Assembly: GCA_021780935.1 (NCBI GenBank)
Contig: JAJXXT010000078.1
Span: 8,910 to 72,909, forward strand
Reading direction: 5' to 3'
Length of the DNA stretch: 64,000 bases
Source of the DNA: Pseudomonadota bacterium
Lineage (GTDB): Bacteria; Pseudomonadota; Alphaproteobacteria; Acetobacterales; Acetobacteraceae
This document shows, in pieces, positions 35,132 through 44,890 of this stretch. The translations under genes were made by a program, and so were the position numbers. How positions within the stretch are numbered: the first letter of the stretch is position 1; every line of letters starts with the position of its first letter. A model generated the notes under the pieces. It was not told where the DNA came from. It saw only the letters and a list, made by a program, of their open reading frames with translations, and did no database searches.

Positions 35132-36201
35132 ACGCCGACATCCTTTCCGTGGCGGGCGTCTCCAAGCGTTTCGTGGGGCGGCGCGGTATGCTCGATGCGC
35201 TGCGCGGCCGCCCCATGCCGGTTGTGCACGCGCTGGAGGATGTTTCGCTCTCGATACGCCGTGGCGAGACCCTGGGGATCGTGGGCGAGAGTGGCTGCGG
35301 CAAATCCACGCTGGCGCGCTGCCTGGTGGGGCTGCATACGCCGGACGCGGGCAGCATCGCGTGGGACGCCGATGCGCTGGGCGGGCGGCCACGGTTTCGT
35401 GCGAGCCAGATGGTGTTTCAGGACCCGTTCGGCTCGCTGAACCCGCGCCTCACCGTGGGCAGCGCGCTCGCCGAGGTGATCGGCGTGCATCGGCTGCGGC
35501 CGAAGAGCGAGATTGGCGCGCGGGTGCGCGAACTGCTGGAGCAGGTGCATTTGCCGGCCGATGCGGCGCAGCGCTATCCGCACGAGTTCTCTGGCGGGCA
35601 GCGCCAGCGCATCGGCATCGCGCGGGCCCTCGCCGCCGAGCCGCTGATGCTGATCGCCGATGAGCCGGTCTCCGCCCTCGACGTTTCGGTGCAGGCGCAG
35701 ATCGTCAACCTGTTCCTGGAGCTGCAGGAGCGGCTGGCCCTGACGCTGGTGTTCATCACCCATGACCTGCGCCTGGTGCGCCACCTCACGGAGCGGGTGG
35801 CGGTGATGTATCTCGGCCGCGTCGTGGAGGTAGCCGAGACCCAGGCGCTGTTTGCCGATCCGCGTCATCCCTACACGCAGGGTCTGCTCAAGGCGGTGCC
35901 GACCATCGCGCAGGCGACGCGCCCCGCGGGCCCGGCGATCACCGGCGAGCTGCCGAGCCCGCTGGCGCCGCCGCCGGGTTGCGCGTTTCACCCGCGCTGC
36001 CCGATCGCGGTGGCGCGCTGCCGGACCGAGCGACCGGGCTTGCTGCCGGAGCCGGAAGCGCTCAACCCCGCCGACCAGCGCACAACGCCCGACTCATCCC
36101 ACGAGCGCAGAACGCTCGATACAGTCCGCGAGCGCAGAACGCTCGACGCTCACCGCGTGGCGTGTCATCTCGCCTCGCAACCGGTCGGGAGGACACCATG
36201 A
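35128..36201 (+). CDS. Peptide-type ABC ATPase, DppF class, with a repeat-derived C-terminal tail
   Basis: A partner ATPase of 357 residues, ATG at 35128 overlapping the DppD-class stop. Walker A GESGCGKS is at 53-60, the Q-loop region is QMVFQDPFGSLNPRLTVG, the signature is FSGGQRQRIGIARALAAEP, and Walker B is LMLIADEPVSALDV. The normal C-terminal extension ends with CAFHPRCPIAVARC at about residues 285-298. Beyond about residue 312 the sequence is a tail of 9-residue repeats (HERRTLDTV-like) with no family counterpart, coded by a 27-bp tandem repeat. It overlaps the next gene by 4 bp. Confidence 0.94.
   Translation: MNADILSVAGVSKRFVGRRGMLDALRGRPMPVVHALEDVSLSIRRGETLGIVGESGCGKSTLARCLVGLHTPDAGSIAWDADALGGRPRFRASQMVFQDPFGSLNPRLTVGSALAEVIGVHRLRPKSEIGARVRELLEQVHLPADAAQRYPHEFSGGQRQRIGIARALAAEPLMLIADEPVSALDVSVQAQIVNLFLELQERLALTLVFITHDLRLVRHLTERVAVMYLGRVVEVAETQALFADPRHPYTQGLLKAVPTIAQATRPAGPAITGELPSPLAPPPGCAFHPRCPIAVARCRTERPGLLPEPEALNPADQRTTPDSSHERRTLDTVRERRTLDAHRVACHLASQPVGRTP
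36075..36146. repeat. 27-bp tandem repeat, about three copies, at the 3' end of the DppF-class gene
   Basis: The core cgagcgcagaacgctcga occurs at 36102-36119 and 36129-36146, with a degenerate copy (ccagcgcacaacgcccga) at 36075-36092. The period is exactly 27 bp. Each core is itself an inverted repeat (cgagcg/cgctcg) and could form a small hairpin. The repeat is translated in frame. Confidence 0.85.
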
Positions 36202-37367
36202 GCTTTACCATCGTCGCCCCGCGCAGCCTGCGCGTCGGCGGCGGGACGGTCGCGGAACTGCCGGATGTGCTGCGCCAGTTCGGGCTCTCCCGCCCGCTGG
36301 TGGTGACGGACAAGGTGATGCTCGCGATCGGCCTGGTCGAGCGCTGCCTGGCACCGTTGCGTGCGGCCGGGATCGGCTTCGAGGTGTTTTCCGACACCGT
36401 GCCGGAGCCGACCGACACCGTGATCGAGGCAGGGGCGGCGATCCTGCGCGCCGGCCGTTTCGACTGCCTGATCGGGTTCGGCGGTGGCTCGCCGATCGAC
36501 ACCGCGAAGGCGATGAGCATCCTCGCGACCGGCAGCGCGCCGATGCGCGACTACAAGGTGCCGTTCGCGGCCGATGCCGCGCGGCTGCCGATCGTTGCGA
36601 TCCCGACCACGGCTGGCACTGGCAGCGAGGTCACGCGCTTCACCGTGGTGACGGACACGGCGCGCGACGAGAAAATGCTGATCGCCGGCATGGGCGCGCT
36701 GCCGCTGGCGGCGATCGTGGACTACACGCTCAGCTTCTCGGTGCCGCGGCGAACCACGGCCGATACCGGCGTTGATAGCTTCACCCACGCGCTCGAGGCC
36801 TTCGTCTCGCGGCGCGCCAACGCCTATTCCGACGCGCAGGCACGCGCGGCCATGGCACTGATCGGGCGGCATCTGCGCGCCGCCTGCGCCGACCCCGCGA
36901 ATGCCGCGGCGCGGGAGGGGATGATGCTGGGGGCGACGCTGGCCGGGCTTGCGTTCTCCAACGCATCGGTGGCGCTGGTGCATGGCATGTCACGGCCGAT
37001 CGGCGCGCATTTCCATGTCGCGCACGGCTTGTCCAACGCCATGCTGCTGCCAGCGGTGACGCGCTTCGGGATCGCCGCCGCCGAGGCGCGCTATGCCGAG
37101 GCGGCACGCATCGCGGGCTTCGCGCGGGACGCGGACACCGATGCGGTGGCGGCGGAAAAGCTGGCGGAGGGGCTGGCGGCGCTCAACGCGGAGCTGGACG
37201 TGCCCTCACCTCGCGCCTTCGGCATCGCGCCGGACGTTTGGGAAGCAAAACTTTCGCTGATGGCGGATCAGGCGCTGGCCTCGGGCAGCCCGGCCAACAA
37301 TCCGCGCGTGCCGGATCGCGAGGAGATCGTGGCGCTCTATCGCGCCGTGTATGCGGCGAACGCCTGA
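36198..37367 (+). CDS. Iron-containing alcohol dehydrogenase (group III)
   Basis: A cytoplasmic NAD(P)-dependent dehydrogenase of 389 residues, ATG at 36198 preceded by GGGAGG. The coenzyme block is GFGGGSPIDTAKA (93-105), followed by PTTAGTGSEVTRF. The four usual metal ligands are present as D193 and H197 (GVDSFTHALEAF), H262 (VHGM) and H276 (AHG). The second His of the usual HGMAHPLG motif is Arg266 here (HGMSRPIGAHFHVAHG). The family acts on alcohols, aldehydes or maleylacetate; the substrate is unknown. Coupling to the transporter operon suggests it works on the imported compound (inference). Confidence 0.92.
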   Translation: MSFTIVAPRSLRVGGGTVAELPDVLRQFGLSRPLVVTDKVMLAIGLVERCLAPLRAAGIGFEVFSDTVPEPTDTVIEAGAAILRAGRFDCLIGFGGGSPIDTAKAMSILATGSAPMRDYKVPFAADAARLPIVAIPTTAGTGSEVTRFTVVTDTARDEKMLIAGMGALPLAAIVDYTLSFSVPRRTTADTGVDSFTHALEAFVSRRANAYSDAQARAAMALIGRHLRAACADPANAAAREGMMLGATLAGLAFSNASVALVHGMSRPIGAHFHVAHGLSNAMLLPAVTRFGIAAAEARYAEAARIAGFARDADTDAVAAEKLAEGLAALNAELDVPSPRAFGIAPDVWEAKLSLMADQALASGSPANNPRVPDREEIVALYRAVYAANA

Positions 37368-37400
37368 GGCCCAACGCCTGTCCCCCAACGCCTGTCCGGG
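37359..37400. repeat. 14-bp tandem repeat, three copies, spanning a stop codon
   Basis: The units are aacgcctgaggccc (37359-37372), aacgcctgtccccc (37373-37386) and aacgcctgtccggg (37387-37400). The TGA stop (37365-37367) of the iron alcohol dehydrogenase lies in the first unit and is changed to TGT in the other two. Confidence 0.85.
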
Positions 37401-37408
37401 GTGGCGCG

Positions 37409-37705
37409 TCAGATCTTGCTCTGGTGCAGCCCGTCGGCGAGCGCCGCTTTTTGGCAGACATAGGCGCCATGCTTCGTCTTGCCGAAATAGCGCGACGTCG
37501 GAAGGTGGAACACCTTGCTGCGGCGCGCATGCCAGACGACGCTATCGCCCGCGCACGCAGTCTTGGCGGCAGCTTCGCTGGCATAGCCCGTGAGCTTACC
37601 GGCAGCATGGGCGGCCAGCGGTGCCAGGCCAAGGCCCAGCGCCAGCCCCAGAATAGCCGCGATCATCCGCGGGCGGTGCGTGGCCTGAGCATGGTGCGGC
37701 GTCAT
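37409..37705 (-). CDS. Small secreted protein of unknown function
   Basis: It has 98 residues from ATG at 37705 or 85 from ATG at 37666. A signal peptide is clear (MIAAILGLALGLGLAPLAAHA). The mature part is about 65 residues and basic, with TGYASEAAAKTACAGDSVVWHARRSKVFHLPTSRYFGKTKHGAYVCQKAAL. Two cysteines could form a disulfide. I recognise this as a recurring small periplasmic protein in acetic-acid-bacteria relatives but know no function. The AGDSVVW and KHGAYVC segments appear to be its conserved core. It is convergent with the alcohol dehydrogenase. Confidence 0.75.
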   Translation of the reverse strand: MTPHHAQATHRPRMIAAILGLALGLGLAPLAAHAAGKLTGYASEAAAKTACAGDSVVWHARRSKVFHLPTSRYFGKTKHGAYVCQKAALADGLHQSKI

Positions 37706-37834
37706 CGCTGGTTTCTCCGGCGCATGGCTAAGTTTCCGAGCCAGTCATGTTTTGTCTTTGGGACAGCGAAGTCAAGTCATGCGTCGCCGTATTCCACTAC
37801 AACCAGAGAAGTGGAACAGGCGACGAAAGCTTGC

Positions 37835-38155
37835 TTACAACCAGTGGGCTGGCACCCAATGGCACGGGCTCGGGGCTGCGTCGCGGGTCCAGTAGCCGTC
37901 GAACCATTGGCCGGATTTGCTGCCGCGGGGAATCCACTGGCCCTTCACCCAGGTATAGCCGCCGTTGGCATAGTTCCAGTGGCCAGGCTGCCACAGCAGC
38001 ACGTGCTCGGAGACCGGGGGCTTGGGGATTTTTTCGATCTTGCGGGTCGGCGGCACCGGGCAGGCGCCGGTATCCTGCTGTAGCGCGCAGCCGCCAAGCG
38101 CCAGCATCGCGGTGGTCGCGAAAACCAGGCCCGTGCGCAGGGAACGAATTCTCAT
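37835..38155 (-). CDS. Small lipoprotein with YxWxxGxW repeats
   Basis: It has 106 residues, ATG at 38155. A lipoprotein signal is present, with the lipobox LALGGC giving acylated Cys23. After a short Pro/Lys linker come Trp/Gly repeats: LLWQPGHWNY, YTWVKGQWIPR, GQWFDGYW and CHWVPAHW. This matches the YXWQXGHW-type repeat lipoproteins found in many proteobacteria, which are likely outer-membrane attached and of unknown role. The composition recalls the Trp-rich part of the DUF6600-type protein at the start of the window. No partner gene is adjacent. Confidence 0.8.
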   Translation of the reverse strand: MRIRSLRTGLVFATTAMLALGGCALQQDTGACPVPPTRKIEKIPKPPVSEHVLLWQPGHWNYANGGYTWVKGQWIPRGSKSGQWFDGYWTRDAAPSPCHWVPAHWL

Positions 38156-38190
38156 GGTGTGCCTCGATGAGATTTTGCGGATGCTACATT

Positions 38191-39765
38191 CTACCGGATC
38201 GCGCCGGTGGCAAGAAGCGCCGGTGGCGGCTCGCGCACCATGGTGGCTGCGCGCGCCACCCGCGGCAGAACGAGGGCGAGGAAAGCGCGCGCCGCATCGG
38301 CGGCCGGCGCCGGCGCGCCGGCTGTGTCGAGCAGACGCGCGCAGTGCCAACCGGCGACGAGCGTGCCCAGCGCCTCCAGGAGACCGGTCGCGTTGGCCTC
38401 CGCCACGCGCGGCTCGGCGGCGCGCAGGAAACGGGCTGCGGCGTCCACCGCACTTGCCGCGGCGGCGAGCGCGGGAGTGGCGGCGATCTCAACAAGCAGG
38501 GCGGTGACGGCCGCACCCTGGTCGCGTAGCAGCCCGCGCCGCAGCAGCGTCAGCGCGTGGATGCCGTTGGTGCCCTCGTAGATCGGCGTGATGCGCGCGT
38601 CGCGCAGGTGCTGCGCGGCCCCGGTCTCCTCGATGAAGCCCATGCCGCCATGCACCTGCATGCCGAGCGAGGCGGCCTCCACGCCCGCATCCGAGCACCA
38701 TGCCTTCGCCACCGGGATCAGCAACGCCTGGCGCGCCCCTTCGGCCAGCGCCGCACCGAGGGTGAGCATGCGCCCGCCGAGCGCCAGTGCGCGCATCGTC
38801 AGCAGCATGCGTCGCACATCGGGGTGGACGAGGATCGGCCCGCCGCCCTGGACGCGGGTCGCCGCAAAATCGGCCGCGCGGCGAAAGGCCCGTTCGGCCA
38901 CCGCGACACCCTGCATCGCGACCCCAAGCCGTGCCGCGTTCATCATCGCGAACATCGCCGCCAGGCCGCGGTGCTTCTCGCCAACCAGCTCGCCGTGCGC
39001 GCCCGCGAACTCCATCACGCAGGTCGGGCTGGCATGGATGCCAAGCTTCTCCTCCAGCGACAGCGCCCGCACCGCGTTGTGCGTCCCGTCGGCCAGGATG
39101 CGCGGCACGGCGAACAGCGAGATGCCGGCGGTGCCCTCCGGTGCGTCCGGCAGGCGGGCGAGCACCATGTGGAGAATGTTCTCCGTCATCTCGTGCTCGC
39201 CCCAGGTAATGAAGATCTTTTGCCCGCTGAGGCGGAACCCATCCCCATCCGGCACAGCGCGGGTGCGCATCAGGGCGAGGTCGGAGCCGGCCTGGGACTC
39301 CGTCAGGCACATCGTGCCGGTCCAGCGCCCGGCGACCAGCGGCCCGAGCAGTCGCGTCTGCTGGTCCGCCGTCCCATGCCGCTCCAGCAGCAGGATCGCG
39401 TCCTGGGTCAGCAGCGGGCACAGGCAGAACGCCATGTTGGCCGATGACATCGGCTCGAACGCCGCCAGCGCCACCGCCTCCGGCAGGCCGCTGCCGCCAT
39501 GTGCGGTCGCTGCGGAAACACCCATCCAGCCGCCCTCGGCATAGGCGCGGAACGCTGCCTCGAACCCCTCTGGGACCGTCACCCTGCCGTCCCGCAGATG
39601 CGCGCCCTGCCGGTCGCCGGTGCGATCGAGTGGTGCCAGCTCGCCCTCGGCGAACGTCGTCGCGGTGTCCAGAACCGCCGCAAGATCGGCCTCGTCCATT
39701 GCCTCGAAGCCGAGCACGCGGGTCATGATCCAGGCGGTCTCGGCGGGCGGGGCGGTGACGCTCAT
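38191..39765 (-). CDS. Acyl-CoA dehydrogenase (long form, DmdC-like)
   Basis: An FAD-dependent acyl-CoA dehydrogenase of 524 residues, ATG at 39765. Blocks are CLTESQAGSDLALMRTRA (153-170), GQKIFITWGEHEMTENI (181-197), LGMQVHGGMGFIEETGAAQHLRDARITPIYEGTNGIHAL with the expected catalytic Glu at 397, and a C-terminal helical extension. The extension and the TWGEHEM block place it with the long-chain branch that includes the methylmercaptopropionyl-CoA dehydrogenase DmdC. It is shorter than the usual near-590 residues because the N-terminal APLRDMRF-type segment is missing. No other beta-oxidation gene is adjacent. Confidence 0.92.
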   Translation of the reverse strand: MSVTAPPAETAWIMTRVLGFEAMDEADLAAVLDTATTFAEGELAPLDRTGDRQGAHLRDGRVTVPEGFEAAFRAYAEGGWMGVSAATAHGGSGLPEAVALAAFEPMSSANMAFCLCPLLTQDAILLLERHGTADQQTRLLGPLVAGRWTGTMCLTESQAGSDLALMRTRAVPDGDGFRLSGQKIFITWGEHEMTENILHMVLARLPDAPEGTAGISLFAVPRILADGTHNAVRALSLEEKLGIHASPTCVMEFAGAHGELVGEKHRGLAAMFAMMNAARLGVAMQGVAVAERAFRRAADFAATRVQGGGPILVHPDVRRMLLTMRALALGGRMLTLGAALAEGARQALLIPVAKAWCSDAGVEAASLGMQVHGGMGFIEETGAAQHLRDARITPIYEGTNGIHALTLLRRGLLRDQGAAVTALLVEIAATPALAAAASAVDAAARFLRAAEPRVAEANATGLLEALGTLVAGWHCARLLDTAGAPAPAADAARAFLALVLPRVARAATMVREPPPALLATGAIR

Positions 39766-39780
39766 GGCAGTCTTCCTGGC

Positions 39781-40947
39781 TCAGGAATAGGGCAGCTCGA
39801 TGGAGGCGGCGGCCTGGGCGGCGATGCCCTCGCAGCGGCCGGTGAAGCCCAGGCGCTCGGTGGTGGTGGCCTTGACCGAGACCCGGCCGGGCTCGGTGCC
39901 CAGGAGGTCGGCGAGCCGGGACTGCATGGCGGCGGCGTGCGGCCCGATTTTCGGGCGCTCGCAGATCAACGTCACGTCGGCGTTGACGAGGCGTCCGCCC
40001 CGTGCCGCGATACGGCCGGCGGCGTGACGCAGAAAGCGGGCGGAGTCCGCGTCCTTCCAGGTCGCCTCGGAGGGTGGAAAATGGCGACCGATATCGCCCT
40101 CGGCCAGTGCGCCATAGATCGCGTCGCACAGCGCGTGGATTCCGACATCGGCATCGGAATGGCCGGCAAGTCCCTGATCATGCGGAATTATAACACCGCA
40201 CAGCACGAGTGGCCGGGCGGGCGCAAAAGCGTGCACGTCAAAGCCCGTGCCGGTCCGGGTCTCAACGTGGCGGGCATCGCCAGGGCCGAGCAGGCGTTCC
40301 ATGCGGTCGAGATCCTCTGGCACGGTGATTTTGATGTTCCTCTCATCGCCCGGGGCGAGCGCGACGGAAAGCCCCGCGGCTTCCAGCAGGGCGGCGTCGT
40401 CCGTGGCGCTCGCCGTCGCCGCGGCGGCGCGATGCAGGGCGAGGAGGGTGGGGTAGCGGAACGCCTGCGGCGTCTGGGCGCGATGCAGGTGCTCGCGCGC
40501 GACCGTGGTCGCGATGCGGCCGTCCTGGCCGCGCTTCAGCGTGTCGGTCACGACCAGGGCGGGAATGGCGCCGTCATGGGCCGCGAGAAGCGTCACCAGC
40601 GCCTCGACCGTGCCCGCGGGAACATAGGGGCGCGCGCCGTCATGGATCAGCACAATGTCCGGGGCCTCGCTTGCCAGTGCCTCCAGCCCGGCGCGGACGC
40701 TCTGTTGGCGGGTGGCGCCGCCGGGCACTGGCTTACGGTGCGGCAGCCCGGCAAGGGCGGCCTCGATCGCGGCGGCGTCGCCCACCGGCTGGATGTCGAT
40801 CTCGCCCAGGCTCAGCGCCGCGTGACGCAGCACCGGTTGGCCCGCGAGGCCGCGGTATTGCTTGGCGACCTTGCCGCCGAAACGCGTGCCGGTGCCGCCG
40901 GCCAGCAGCACTGCCGCGATTTTGAGCTTGGGTGAGGGAGCAGGCAT
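39781..40947 (-). CDS. ispDF: Bifunctional IspD/IspF (MEP isoprenoid pathway)
   Basis: A fusion of two steps of the methylerythritol phosphate pathway, 388 residues. Residues 1-225 are the cytidylyltransferase IspD ([19 protein letters not shown] at 13-31; [11 protein letters not shown] at 99-109; KITVPEDL at 206-213). Residues 230-388 are the cyclodiphosphate synthase IspF, with zinc ligands D237 and H239 (GTGFDVHAF), H271 and the block [29 protein letters not shown]. Fused IspDF is common in alphaproteobacteria. It is divergent from dusB across 63 bp. Confidence 0.97.
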   Translation of the reverse strand: MPAPSPKLKIAAVLLAGGTGTRFGGKVAKQYRGLAGQPVLRHAALSLGEIDIQPVGDAAAIEAALAGLPHRKPVPGGATRQQSVRAGLEALASEAPDIVLIHDGARPYVPAGTVEALVTLLAAHDGAIPALVVTDTLKRGQDGRIATTVAREHLHRAQTPQAFRYPTLLALHRAAAATASATDDAALLEAAGLSVALAPGDERNIKITVPEDLDRMERLLGPGDARHVETRTGTGFDVHAFAPARPLVLCGVIIPHDQGLAGHSDADVGIHALCDAIYGALAEGDIGRHFPPSEATWKDADSARFLRHAAGRIAARGGRLVNADVTLICERPKIGPHAAAMQSRLADLLGTEPGRVSVKATTTERLGFTGRCEGIAAQAAASIELPYS

Positions 40948-41010
40948 ACCCGCCTCCCATGGCGAGACGGTGATTGCGCGTCAACATCCCCTGCCGTAAA
41001 TGCCTAAATC

Positions 41011-42126
41011 ATGAGCACGCCGACGCAAGACATCGCCTCGCTGATCCGCCCGCTGATGATCGGCGGCATCCGCATTGAGGCGCCGGTCGTCCTGGCGCCG
41101 ATGTCGGGGGTGACCGATCTGCCGTTCCGCCGCCTGGTGCAGGCGATGTGGGCACGCCAGCCGGCATCGGCCGCGGCGACCCCGGGTCTGGTCGTCTCGG
41201 AGATGATCGCTTCCTGGGCGATCATCCGCGAGAACCGCAACACGATGCGAATGGCAGCGCTCGATGGGCGGCCGTCGGCGATCCAGCTCGCCGGTTGTGA
41301 ACCGGCGGCGATGGCGGAGGCGGCACGGATCGCGGCCGGCCAGGGCGCTGACCTGATCGACATCAATTTCGGCTGCCCGGTGAAGAAGGTCGCGGTGGGT
41401 CAGATGGCGGGCTCGGCGCTGATGCGCGACGAGGTGGCCGCCGCCGCGATCCTGGAAGCGACGGTCCGGGCGGTCGAGGTGCCGGTGACCCTGAAGATGC
41501 GCACCGGCTGGGACCACGCCAGCCGCAACGCACCAAGCCTGGCGCGGATCGCGGAGAATGCCGGCATCCGTATGGTGACGGTGCACGGGCGTACGCGGCA
41601 GCAATTCTACGAGGGTGTGGCGGACTGGGGTTTCGTTGCCGAGGTGAAAAAGGCGGTCGGCATCCCGGTGATCGTCAACGGCGATATCGTCTCGATCGGT
41701 GCGGCGCGCGAGGCGCTGCGGCGCTCCGGCGCGGATGGGGTGATGATCGGGCGCGGCGCCTATGGGCGGCCCTGGCTGCCGGCGTGGATCGCCGCGGCGC
41801 TCACCGGCGGCGATCCGGGCCCCGAACCTTCGCTTGCCGAGCGGCGGGCGATCCTGCTCGATCATTACGAGGCGATGCTGGGGCATTACGGGCGCGAGGC
41901 GGGGATGCGGATCGCGCGCAAGCATCTTGGCTGGTATTCGACGGGGATGGCGGGTTCGGCTGGGTTCCGCGCCGAGGTCAACCGCCTCGCCGATGCCGAC
42001 GCTGTCGTTGCCCTGGTGCACCGCTTCTTCGACACCGCCATGGAGGCCCCGACCCCGACCGCGGCCCAAGCCCAAGCCCAAGCCCAAACCCAAGCTCAGG
42101 CGGAGCACCGTGCGCTCGCGGCGTGA
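41011..42126 (+). CDS. dusB: tRNA-dihydrouridine synthase B
   Basis: An FMN-dependent enzyme that reduces uridine to dihydrouridine in the tRNA D-loop, 371 residues, ATG at 41011. It has LAPMSGVTDLPFRRLV, INFGCPVKKVAVGQMAGSALMRD with the catalytic Cys, KMRTGWDHASRNAP, TVHGRTRQQFYEGVADW and VNGDIVS. The C-terminus ends in a low-complexity Gln-Ala tail (about residues 349-365) coded by a hexanucleotide repeat. Position directly before ntrB is the conserved alphaproteobacterial nifR3-ntrB arrangement, and the genes are likely cotranscribed. Confidence 0.96.
   Translation: MSTPTQDIASLIRPLMIGGIRIEAPVVLAPMSGVTDLPFRRLVQAMWARQPASAAATPGLVVSEMIASWAIIRENRNTMRMAALDGRPSAIQLAGCEPAAMAEAARIAAGQGADLIDINFGCPVKKVAVGQMAGSALMRDEVAAAAILEATVRAVEVPVTLKMRTGWDHASRNAPSLARIAENAGIRMVTVHGRTRQQFYEGVADWGFVAEVKKAVGIPVIVNGDIVSIGAAREALRRSGADGVMIGRGAYGRPWLPAWIAAALTGGDPGPEPSLAERRAILLDHYEAMLGHYGREAGMRIARKHLGWYSTGMAGSAGFRAEVNRLADADAVVALVHRFFDTAMEAPTPTAAQAQAQAQTQAQAEHRALAA
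42064..42099. repeat. Hexanucleotide gcccaa repeat coding a Gln-Ala tail in DusB
   Basis: Four exact gcccaa units, then acccaa and gctcag, lie in frame just before the dusB stop. The tail lies outside the catalytic fold. Confidence 0.85.
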
Positions 42127-42195
42127 ACGAAGCCCATTGATGGGTAGCCAGTGATGAGCGCGTGATGACGAGCGCATGGTGATGGAGCTCGACGG

Positions 42196-43340
42196 ATGAG
42201 GGAATCGGTCGCGCGGCGTGTGCTGGGCGTGGTGGCGCGGCGCGAGGCGCCGAGGGTCGCGGATGCCGTGGCGCTGCTGGCAGCACTGCCGCTGCCGGTG
42301 GTGGTGTTGGACCCGGCCGACCGATTCCGCTTCGTGAATCCGGCGGCCGAACTGTTTCTCGGCGTCTCCGCGGCGCAGTGTCAGACCATGGCCCTGACCG
42401 ACCTCGTGCCGTCGGACAACCCGCTGTTCGAGCTGCTGCGTCAGGTGCGGGAACTCGATGTCACGGTCTCCGACCATGATCTCGCGCTCGACAGTCCGCG
42501 GCTGCGCAAGGCCGGGGTCGCGGTGCAGGGTGTCGCCTTGGCCGAGGAGCCCGGGTCGGTGTTGTTGACCTTCCAGGATGCCTCGGCGGCGAAGGCGCTT
42601 GACCGCCAGCTCGCCTATCGCTCCGCCGCGCGCTCGGTCTCCGGCATGGCGGCGATCCTGGCGCATGAGGTGAAGAACCCGCTTTCCGGTATCCGCGGCG
42701 CGGCGCAGCTGCTGGAGGCCTCGGTGGGCGAGGCGGACCGCGAGCTGACGGTGCTGATCCGCGACGAGGCCGACCGCATCCGCGGCCTGGTGGATCGGAT
42801 GGAGGTGTTTGGCGAACGGCCGATCGAGCGCGCGCCGCTGAACATCCATCGGGTGCTCGAGCACGTGCGCCGGCTCGCGCAATCGGGGTTCGCCGCCCAT
42901 ATACGTTTTGTCGAGGAGTACGACCCTTCGCTGCCCGCCGTGTGGGGCAACCGTGATCAGCTGGTGCAGGTGGTGCTGAACCTGGTCAAGAACGCGGCGG
43001 AGGCGATCAACGGCATGGAGGAACCGCGCGACGGCGGCGGCGAGATCGTGCTGCATACGGCGTTCCAGCACGGGGTGCGGTTGGCGGTGCCGGGCTCCGA
43101 CACGCGGATGCACCTGCCGCTGGTGGTGGCGGTGCGCGACAACGGACCGGGGATCGCGGAGGACATGCAGGCGCAATTATTCGACCCGTTCGTGACCACC
43201 AAGCCCACCGGCTCCGGCCTCGGGCTCGCGCTGGTCGCCAAGGTCGTCGCCGACCATGGCGGGCTGATCGAGGTCGATGGACGACCCGGGCGCTGCGAGT
43301 TCCGCCTGCACCTGCCGATGCATGCCGAGGAGGCCGAGGC

Positions 43341-43344
<4 letters not shown>
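42196..43344 (+). CDS. ntrB: Nitrogen regulation sensor kinase NtrB
   Basis: A cytoplasmic histidine kinase/phosphatase of 382 residues that controls NtrC in response to PII. A PAS domain covers about residues 20-130 ([25 protein letters not shown]). The phosphoacceptor is His157 in [21 protein letters not shown]. The ATPase part has [22 protein letters not shown] and [18 protein letters not shown]. It has no membrane spans. Its stop overlaps the ntrC start by 4 bp. The gap to dusB contains several gatg-type near-repeats and no obvious separate promoter. Confidence 0.96.
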
Positions 43345-44822
<1,478 letters not shown>

Positions 44823-44890
44823 GCGGGACCGGCCCGGTCGTCGCGCCCGCGTCCGCGCCGCGCAAGCGCGGCAACCCGAAGCGGCGGCTG

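Noticed and set aside
42137..42195. Repeated gatg/gcgtgatg strings between dusB and ntrB
   Set aside because: Too irregular to define a repeat unit, and no regulator site is recognisable; left as unannotated spacer.
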